DNA of 64,000 nucleotides from Thermothielavioides terrestris NRRL 8126 (Eukaryota; Ascomycota; Sordariomycetes; Sordariales; Chaetomiaceae): NCBI RefSeq assembly GCF_000226115.1, contig NC_016458.1, positions 6,048,001 to 6,112,000 of the forward strand, read 5' to 3'. Shown piece by piece: positions 54,898 to 64,000 of this stretch (position 1 is its first letter; each line of letters starts with the position of its first letter). The notes under the pieces were generated by a model. It saw only the letters and a program-made list of their open reading frames with translations, ran no database searches and was not told where the DNA came from. The position numbers and the translations under genes were made by a program.

Positions 54898-55601
54898 GCT
54901 GGTGCCTTTCTCTTGTCGTTTCATGGTTCGGGTTTGGCTGACCCTGCCGCTCATCATGGCAACAGTCTCATTTGTCTGCTGAGTCCACACAATATCCTGT
55001 TTCCAGCTGTGGGCAGGGTAGGCTTTTCTATCGTCTGACGCACCGGACTGGGTTTACGTGGAATATTTCATTCTTGTACTTTTTGTTAACCGGTTGGGTT
55101 CACGGGTCAGAGCCCAGGGCGGATTGACTCCTTCTGTTGCTTTGTACTATTTACGACTTGGACCTGGCGTGTGCATCAGCTCGCTTAGCAGAGTTCATTC
55201 CCCTGCATGGCTGGATCGAGTTCACTGAAGCATATCAAGGCTTGTTGACGATTTGGGCTGTCTGGTTCCCTCAGCTTGCAGTGGCTCATCAGCTTCTTGT
55301 CTCAGTGTTCCTAGTTATCTTGCTGGCGCGTAGCTTGTATTTGCTGTCAAGCTCCATTGCGGTCTCCGGGACATGTCCATCCGCAACTGACGCTGCTTGA
55401 CATATCCCTTGCGCAACAGGCGACATTTTCGTCATCGCCACCCTCGACCATTTCGCTTCGCAATCGTCGTCCGGCAAGCAACCTCACCAGCGGTTTCACG
55501 ACCGATTGATATCATCTCAGTTGTAGTGGCTCGTCAGATGGATCGCCGCCACTGCCACATACCCAAGCCCCTGTCCATGGCTCGGCCATGTTTAGGAACC
55601 T
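54898..55601. other. Intergenic
   Basis: An 87-codon hydrophobic frame at 55137-55400 has no supporting features. The region ends at the Helitron 4 boundary. Confidence 0.45.
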
Positions 55602-58600
55602 TCTAATATATATACTACAGAACTGGGCGGTTAGTGCGATCCTCTTTTCTGGTACGTAACAGGGGTCCTCCTTAACTAATTGTTACTGCTCCCTAGCTTT
55701 ATATCTATTAACAAATAACATATATAGGGTACAGACCTGTTAGTGATTTTTATACTTCCTTCCTACTAGTTCGTAGACCCGTTAGCGTTTTATATACTTC
55801 CTTCCTATTAGCTTATATACTTATACCCTTGCTACTCTCCCTTTTCCCCCTTTTCTGCCCCTTCGTTTCCTCCTTTCCTCCTCTTTTCCTCCTATCCTAA
55901 TTTTTACTGCCCTATTATATTCGAATTCCTATCGCTATACCTCCTCTTCGTCGCCCTCTAGGTTCGTAAACTGTTTATTATAGTCGTTGTTATCGATATA
56001 AGCCGCTTTCTAAGTTTTATACCTATTCTAACAAAGCTTCTTATATATCTTATATTTCCTATACTACTATCTATTATTAGTGTTGTCGTTCCCTAGCCTA
56101 TAATATACTATATAATATATACTATAATGCTATAGAACCTTCTGTTTTAACTAGCTAGTTGCCTTTTATAAGTTATATCGCTCTTTTTATTAGTACTTTA
56201 TAGACTATTGCTAACCTATATTTAAGTAGTATAACCGTTGTATTATATAATCTTAGCCTAATAGATATTAAGTATACTAAGTATAATATATTATATTAGA
56301 TAGATAAACGTTTAATAGTACATTTTTATATCTATTATTTATTTTCCTTAGCTAATACTCTCTTATAGTATAGAATTCTACTACTATAAATCCTACTTTT
56401 AGCTTCTATTACTTATAGAGCGACGTTTCTTTCCCTCTAGCCTACCGCCTTCTAGACTTCCTTAACTACCTATTGTATATATAAGATCCTTAAGGGTCCT
56501 ATTTTCGTAATTATCCTCGTCGTTATAACTTAGCTTTTATATTCACTTCTATTTCTATAAATTAAACTACTTACAATATCTATAGCGATAGGCCTATAGA
56601 TTTTTAAATCTATAGCACCTTATATTATATTGCTAGCCCTCTTATAGAGGTGCCTAGTAAGCCTCTATAATATACTTAGCTTTTTTTTATAATCTATAGG
56701 CTACTATTGTATACTAAACTTTCTTCTTTATAGACTTCGATTATAATTTTATATTATACTTTATAGACTTTCTTTATTGCTATAACCCCTTTATTTATAT
56801 CTACCTAACTATAAAGAAGCGCTTTCTTTAGAGCCTAGCTATTATATAGGTCGCTATTATACCTTAGTTATATTTAGTTGTAGACTATAGCTATAGTTAC
56901 AACCGTCGCTATAAGAACCTACTAGTAGTAAATAAAGTAGCTATTCTTATTCTAGAGGAGAATTTGAGGCCTAATTTTCGTAATATTCTCTTTATACGCC
57001 GCTTAGACGATAGCTCTATATAGGCCTAGTACTATATTTACCTATATTACTTTACTTATCTACTATTGGCCTACTCTTTAATATTTCTATTTAAGGATCC
57101 TAGCTTTTACTAGGGCTTATAGCTCTATAATAGCCAAGGGTAGGGCTATACTCAACTAAGTGTTGAGTTTAGGCAATAATATCGATACCTATTATATCTT
57201 CGTATAGGTTATAGCTAAACCCCCTTCCTTTTTTAGCGGTTGTTCTAGTAGTTCTTAATAGACCTCTAAGCTATAAGCGATTAGTAAAAGCTATATTAGA
57301 TCTATAACAATTAGAAAGAACTATATATAGAACTGTACTAAAGAGTATAGGACTAGCTACAATTAGATAATAGTAATACTTATAAGCTTAGATAGCGAAT
57401 TATCCTATTTATAAGCTATATTAAGGGCCTACGCTTTATTGCTTAATGCTATTAGGATTCAATAGCTATTGTCTATAAGCTAGGTCATTCTACATTGTTT
57501 ATTATAGTTATAGCCAACCTAAACTAGGTAGAGATCTAGTAGAAGCTTCTTCTAAGCTAGACTATAGTAGACTGCTCTAACATTGTTAGCTATATCTTCG
57601 AGCTTAAGTACTAAGCTATCCTTTATAAGCTATAGTATAGCAACCTATTTAGGGAGTTTACAAATATTGTTTAGACTATTAAATACTAAAAGTATAGGCT
57701 CCTATACCGCTATATCTTGCTTTTCCTTTTATAAGAGTCTATATATCTATTTCTTATACCTACTAACGTCGACTACGTTATCTACGCTAAGCTTCTAATA
57801 GAGATAGAGGATCCTAATAGCTAATTACAAGCTATTATTATAAGCAATATAATTTATAGGCTATATAGTTCTAATAACCCTACCTCTCTTTATATAGTTC
57901 GTAACCTATATATAGGGGTTGCGAGCTATTCTAAGCGCTTTCTAAAGGCGTTTATAGAAGATACTATCATCCTAGAAAATAGGTATCCTATCTATTGCTA
58001 TCGAGACATTGGACAAATAGTTATTTATAAAGTTAACGGCTATAAAGTATAACTTAACAACCGTTAAGTTATACTCTATAACCTTTACCTCTCTTATAAA
58101 TACACTACCTACATTAATATAGAGATTTATATATCTATAAAATCTATTAAATATATATATAAGTATATTTATAAGGGGACTAATTAGTCGACGGTTCAAC
58201 TCTCTATAGCTAACTAGCTCAATAAGGTTGACACCTACTTACAATGTCAGTACATTAGTCTAGCGAAGGCAGTTATATAGCTCTTTAAATTCTATACCTA
58301 TTGTAAGTACCCTCCTATTTATCACCTTCTAGTCTATCTCGAGCATTAGTAATACGTTGTTTTTTAGGTAGACAGCACTCCTAAAGAGTTTATAGAGGCT
58401 TTAAAACGTAGAACTATAGAGCTAGAAGGGTTTTTTACTTATAACGTAGCCTATAAGGATACTTACAATATCCTCTATATCGATTTTCCTTTGTACTTCG
58501 TCTAGGATAGGCAGTTATAGGAGTAGAAGCCCTATATTTATAGTACTGCTATTAGGCGTATATATTACGTTCCTCCTACTATAGGTAAACGGTATTTTCT

Positions 58601-59296
58601 TTATCTTCTCCTTTATTTAATTCTAGGCGCTTAGTTGTTTACCTATTTATAGACTATAGATAGCTATAAATATCCTATATTTTAAGCTACTTATATTGTA
58701 GCTAGCCTACTCAACTCTGACCAAAGCTAGATTATATACTTTACCGAAGCTATAAGCTAGTAAACAGAGTATACTCTTTATAAGCTTTTTACTATTAACC
58801 TCCTTTTTAGCAACATTATAGACCTAGTAGCACTATAGTTATAGTTTTATAATTCTTTTTATAATAATCTTCTATATTGCTTTGAGCATTTTACAGATAT
58901 TCTACTAGACTTAGAGGAACTATATTTCGACTTTAGGCTCTTTTTATTAAATTAGCTACTAGCTAATAGCGACAAGTATTTAGCCGACTTTAGTTTACTA
59001 GCCATCTATTACTATTAGAAGAATATAGAGTAGAACCCCCTTTTATAAGCGGAGCTTAGTTACAACCATTAAAAGTAGAAGGCTCTATTTATAAATATTC
59101 GATCTTATTTAAACGCTAGCTAAGCTATGCTCTTTATAGAGATTATAGCTATAGTTAACTTATACTTTAAAATAGCTTATTTTTTTATCTAAGGCGTTAG
59201 TAGGACTAGTAAAACCTTTTTATATTGTTGTCTCTCTTCTTTCTTCCGTTTATAAGGGTATATTGTCCTTTACGTTGCTTCTTCTAGCTTTATAGC
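55602..59296 (+). mobile_element. Helitron 4 (RepHel type, 5' part, interrupted)
   Basis: Starts TCTAATATATATACTACAGA, the same 5' terminus as Helitrons 1-3 in the opposite orientation. The first 200 bp are nearly unmutated, the rest is TpA-saturated. It corresponds to the first half of Helitron 1 and stops in the helicase domain at 59296, where a Gypsy LTR begins. The base before TC is T rather than the usual A. The 3' half would lie beyond the window if the Gypsy element simply inserted. Confidence 0.83.
55937..59296 (+). pseudogene. RepHel pseudogene of Helitron 4 (truncated)
   Basis: The start is aligned to Helitron 1 MPPVRRP but the ATG is now ATA (55937-55939), an expected RIP change. 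The frame continues with frequent stops. The HUH site reads LLYRYILLFL (57702-57731) with both His changed to Tyr. A 75-codon open piece, also present in Helitron 1, reads on the opposite strand at 58199-57972. Walker A reads GVSRTSKT (59193-59216). The frame is cut just after VASS in the next helicase motif. Not functional. Confidence 0.8.
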
Positions 59297-59892
59297 TGTC
59301 ATGCCTCGGAACCACCCTAACCCACGGGACCCGCCTCGGCACCCGGTATAGCCCTCGGAACGCGCCTCGGCACCTAGCGTAACCCTCGGCCCGACCACCT
59401 CGCCCTACATCCGGCACCTAGTATAGCCTAGCCAACTATAGGACACTACGCAGGTCATCTGTATACGCCACTAGGGCGTACGTCAGTAGCCCTAATTATA
59501 CGAGCTACCTAGAGGAGCGATCGGAGGGGTATAGAGCTAAGCGAAGTATAGGGCATTAGGCTAAGTAAGTGCAGGGAACTGAGATATTAGGTCGGCAACA
59601 GAGCGGATTGGGCACACTTAGAGAGCTATATAGGCGCTATAGGATAGCCTAGGAAAGGATCTACAAGCCTAGGAATAGAGGCTAGCTAATACAGAGGAAG
59701 ATCGAAGGCTAGGATAGGAGAGATAAGGGGGATAGAACCTATAGGTAGTAAAAGAGGCTAGCGTTTAATGCAACTACCTATACCCCCCCCTACCTTGTAG
59801 CTACCTTATAGCGTATACTCTATATATATCTTGCTTATACTCTGTTACTTTAACGTATACCCTCTTCCTTCTAGGAGCCCCCGTTCTTAACA
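59297..59892 (+). repeat. Putative 5' LTR of Gypsy 2
   Basis: Starts TGTCA; a plausible end at TTAACA (59892). The second LTR is outside the window, so the right limit is an estimate. Confidence 0.55.
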
Positions 59893-60039
59893 AGTTGAAC
59901 GCTTTTATCCTACCTTAAGGAGTTGAACTAGCGGAGACAAGCTATAGCCTAGACCTGTGCCTATACTATACTTAAGTAGAGCCCTATACCCTTGTAATCT
60001 TAGGCACTTTCTACTAATCCAACCTCTTTGTATACCTTC

Positions 60040-63000
60040 TCCGTACCGCCTACGCCTAACGCCACTATAGATAAGAGCTCTTAGTATACCTAGATTGATC
60101 TGAATAGCTCCTATATAGTGCCTATCGACCCCTTACTCTCTACCTAGGAGCGCGATCTTACTAAGGAGGAGCGCTGTCTAAGCGTTGAGATCGCTTTCGA
60201 ACATCGTTGTCAAGCTATCCTCTAACTACGAGCTCAGTATACGTAGCTCTTATACTAGAATGCCTAGCTTATATATATTGCTAAGGGCGCTACCTCTTTA
60301 AATTCCAACCTTTTTACCGCCTAGGCCGCCAATATTACTATACTAGCTATATCTATTGCTATATCTACGCCTATACCCGCTCCTACACCTACTTCTACGC
60401 CTATTGCTACGTTTAAGGCTACGCCTATAGCCGCTACGCCTACGCCTATACCTATAGCTATACCTATAGCTACGCCTATCGCTATCAATGCTGCTCTGCC
60501 TACTACTAATCCTAAGCTTAGTGCTCCTATTATACCTTCGCTAATCCTTCCTAGTACTATAGGAGCTCCCCTCTAGCGTGCTACTAGCTTAAACTACCTT
60601 ATATATAGCGGTAAAAATACTACTTCGCTCTAGGCCTTCCTATATAACTACTATACCAACTTCTAGCTTATAGGCTACTCGTTTAATAGTAGCGACTACA
60701 TTATATATATAGTAAGCTACCTTCGAGGCTTGCCTAAGAACATTTAGGTAAAGTATATCTAGGAGTAAAAGGCCGATCCTAACTTCTATCTCTTAGCTAT
60801 TACCTAGGGCGAGTTTATTATATTCTTTTAAAATGAACTATCTAATCTTAATTTATATACCTTTAGTATAGCTATAGAGCTTAAGCGCCTTATATAGTGT
60901 AAAGACAAGACTATCCTAGAGTTCATTAAATAGTTTACTAGTGTAATCGCTAATATACCTTCGAAGTAGGATAAACCTACCTATATAGTCACCCTTCTAC
61001 TAAAATTCTACCTAGAGATTAGCTTTATCCTCAACTACTCTCCCTAATTACCTACTATATTCCAATAGCTTATAAGCTTCATCTACTATATCGAGTATAG
61101 TTAGTATATTGCTAGTACCTCTCGCTATCGCCTTTACTCGTTAAACAACGCCTCTATAGCTCTATAGTCGCTACGCCCTATTAACGTCCTATCTACGCCC
61201 TTTTAGCGCCCTATTCGATACTTTACCTATAGTAGGGAGGGCTATCGCTATACCAACTGCCCTAAGAACCGCCCTCTTACCTAGCTTGCCTCGCCTTCTA
61301 CCTCGCCTATTTAGCCTATTCTACCTACGGCTACGCCTACCTAGCTCCCTCCTATATAGCCTATACCCTAGCAACTAGCCCTAAATGCTACTATAGCACC
61401 TACTACTACGCCTAAGTTGTACCTAGTTTACTATACCTATAACGAAGTTGGCTATATCTCTATATTCTACCCTAAGGCTATCTACCGTCGTTATAGGTGT
61501 ATAGGCTATATCGCTATTCGTTGCCTAGAGCCTTTGAACCCAAACGTCTAGAATAACCTAAACCTTGCTTCGCTTAGGCGCGACTATAGCGCTAACGCTG
61601 CCTAGGAACTTAGAGGGCCTAGGTCATCTTAGATCGAGAGCACTGTCCTTATACGCTTAGATAAGAATTGGAAGCCTACAATAGTAATACTAGATACTAG
61701 GTCGGATTATAATATAATTAGTCGTAGCTTTTTAGCTAAGTACTTATAGTTGACTAAATTTATTTAATGCTCTAGATTTACTACTATCGGCAATATACCT
61801 ATTCTAATGTATAGTATATACCCCTTGTATATTTATATTATCGACTACCTTAGATACTCTTAGACCTACCTACTACACTTCGTAGTTATAGATATCGAGC
61901 TATTTACAATCCTCTTAGGCTAAACTTAGATAAAGATAGCTAAGCTATTCTTCAACTACTATAAGAAGACTTGGACTTACCTAAACTCGAAGCGCCACCT
62001 TAGTTTACAAATTGAGCCTAAGTAGGATTAGAGCGATAATACTTTCCTTATTGCTACGCTTATACTAGTTACCGACCTAGCCGAACCGCCCGACCTAGCT
62101 AACCTAGATAACCTAGCCAAAGAAGACTCGTCTACCGTTAGCTTACAACCTACTACTCCCGAGCTCCTAGAAGTGTATAAGGTCTACTAAGACCTCTTCT
62201 CTACTACGGATCGACCTCCCCTACCTCGCTACACTATACTCGAATACTATATCGATCTCGAAGACGGTACAACTATACTATAGGGGCCAATCTACCCTCT
62301 TAGTAAAAAGGAATTAGAAACTCTATATAAGTAGCTCGTAGAGGCTCTAGAGAAGTAGTAGATCCGACCTTCTACTAGTCCTATAGGCGCGTCTATTCTA
62401 TTTATTCCAAAGAAGAGAGGCGAATTACGCCTTGTTATCGACTATTATACGCTTAATTATATTACCTATAAAAACTATACTCCTATTCCTCTAATTAGCG
62501 AGATCCTCGATCATCTATCTTCTACGAAGATCTATACTAAGCTCGATTTAAAGGATATATACTATTGGATCTAGCTATATAAGGGCGACGAGTAGAAGAC
62601 CGCCTTTCGTATATAATATAGCTACTTCGAGTTTATTATAATACCGATAGGCCTAGCTAATGTACCTACAACCTTCTAGACTTATATCAACTATACCCTC
62701 TCTAGCCTTGTTAATATCATCTATATCGTATATTTAGATGATATACTAATCTTTAGTAACAACGAAGCTAAGTATAAGCGGTATATATACAAAGTTTTAG
62801 AATAGTTATAAAAAGCCGACCTCTATATCAACCTCCCTAAGTACTAGTTCTATATATATAAAGTCGAATTCCTTAGGTTCATTGTCACCCTAGAGGGCAT
62901 TAAGATAAAACTATTGTACATTGAAGCTATTATATAGTAGCCGCTACCTTATAGCGCTTACGATATCTAGGTATTCCTTAGGTTCACTAGCTTTTACTAT

Positions 63001-64000
63001 AGGTTTATCTACAACTACTCAAAGATCTACACCCCCTTAACTAACCTACTCTAAAGCAATTGCACCTTTGAGATAACCTAAGATATAATCAATACGTTCT
63101 ACGAGCTATAGCGTAGATTCTAGGAAGCGCCTATCCTACACTATTTCGACCCTAGCCTTCCAACCTACATAGAGATAGATACTTCGAAGTTCGCTATCAG
63201 TATAGTCCTCTCCCAACTATTCAAGGGCTAATAGTACCCTATTACGTTCTACTCTTATAAGCTTAACCCTAAGGAAATACGCTATAGCACTAGTAATAGG
63301 GAGCTACTTACACTCGTCGACGCCTTTTAGGCCTAGCGGTATTACCTCCTATACTCGTAGACCACCATCATCGCCTTTACTAACTACCTAAACCTCGAGT
63401 ATATAAAGACAAAGAAGCGGCCCTCTATATAGTAGCTATACTAGAGCAATAAGCTTATAGAATTTAACTTCGTTATTAAGTATCGCCCTAGCCTATAGAA
63501 CCCTACTAATAGACTTTCTTAAAGACTAGACCTAGCGGAAGGCCCTAGCAACGAGGGTACTAAGAACCTACTACTACAACTCCTAGAGGAGCGTATTACT
63601 ACGAGAAAGGACTATATACTAGGGTATCGCTCTATAGTTAAAGCTATTACTCTAGCTATATAGCTAAGACCTAGTATAGGCCTTAGAGAGTTGGAGGATA
63701 TATATAAGCTATATAAACAAGAGTTTAATGAGAGTATTACGCCTAATATACGCTTCGAGCAAGGCAATTAGAAGGTCCTATAGCGTATAAATAGTAGTAA
63801 GCGTCACCGTAAGCCTATAGCTAGGGACAAGGGAGAGGTAGCGGTATAGAGGCCCTACCTAGATAACGCTTTTCCACTAGTCAACTATAGTATAGACGAA
63901 AGTGCTACCTATAGCCTAGATAGACCTAGTAAACCGCCGCTAGAGTATAGCTCCCTAGAGGCCTAGGAAATATACGTAAGGGAATCTAGCTACCTAGGGC
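60040..64000 (+). pseudogene. Gypsy 2 gag-pol pseudogene
   Basis: The plus-strand frame has a Thr/Pro/Ala-rich gag segment at about 60340-60560. Two adjacent CCHC knuckles follow: at 61429-61470 all four ligands read Tyr, and at 61483-61524 two Cys remain while one Cys and the His read Tyr. Protease active site reads DTR (61693-61701, expected DTG). Reverse transcriptase has [35 protein letters not shown] and an intact YLDDILIFS (62731 on). RNase H-like ITFYSYKLNPKEIRYSTSNR lies near 63240. Many TAG stops make it non-coding today. Confidence 0.82.

Larger units (their letters stand above)
59297..64000 (+). mobile_element. Gypsy (Ty3) LTR retrotransposon 2 (partial, runs off right edge)
   Basis: Begins TGTCATGCCTCGGAACCACC at 59297 inside the Helitron 4 helicase. 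A probable 5' LTR of about 596 bp ends in CA at 59892. The first 120 bp of the LTR are GC-rich and hardly mutated, the interior is TpA-rich. Gag, protease, reverse transcriptase and RNase H follow on the plus strand; integrase and the 3' LTR are beyond the window. Sequence differs from Gypsy 1, so a separate family. Confidence 0.85.

Overview
The window looks like chromosomal DNA of a filamentous ascomycete, most likely a member of the Sordariales. Three things support this: genes with many short introns (GTRNGT donors, CTAAC/CTGAC branch sites, YAG acceptors), GC-rich codon use, and sharp alternation with AT-rich, TpA-saturated blocks. Those blocks hold transposons riddled with C-to-T and G-to-A changes and in-frame stops, the signature of repeat-induced point mutation (RIP). 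The taxonomic placement is inferred; gene and transposon calls come from reading translations and boundaries by eye.

Layout. 1-1200: 5' part of the GINS subunit gene PSF2 (minus) plus spacer. 1.2-2.9 kb: RIP-damaged Copia gag-protease remnant. 3.5-17.1 kb: gene island with a two-finger C2H2 regulator, a 72-aa Ser/Gly protein, three membrane-protein genes of unknown function, a small secreted Cys-rich protein and a rhodanese/Cdc25-type phosphatase; a 117-bp hairpin lies at 5.2 kb. 17.8-24.8 kb: a complete but dead 7.0-kb Helitron (RepHel on the minus strand, a convergent second ORF on the plus strand). 25.4-29.4 kb: TMEM33/Pom33-like ER membrane protein and a PTEN-family phosphatase. 29.5-39.5 kb: two short non-autonomous Helitrons joined exactly end to start, both filled with a 20-bp minisatellite; the first is split by a 7.2-kb Gypsy retrotransposon with 313-bp LTRs and a TATTT target duplication. 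40.3-54.9 kb: PRPP synthetase (15 exons), alpha-kinase, pectate lyase pseudogene, ankyrin-repeat gene with a frame break, an unknown conserved-looking protein, an aminoglycoside-phosphotransferase-like kinase and a secreted jacalin/aerolysin-like protein. 55.6-64 kb: another RepHel Helitron (plus), broken inside its helicase by a second Gypsy element that runs off the right edge.

How it fits together. Housekeeping genes (PSF2, PRS, TMEM33, PTEN) and fast-evolving accessory genes share GC-normal islands, while all four Helitrons and the retroelements sit in RIP islands. The Helitrons share about 190 bp at the 5' end and the 3' hairpin-CTAG terminus, so RepHel from the long copies could once have mobilised the minisatellite-bearing short ones. 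RIP has replaced catalytic residues in each coding element examined: HUH histidines to Tyr, Walker-B Glu to Lys, RT Asp-Asp to Asn-Asn, zinc-knuckle Cys/His to Tyr.
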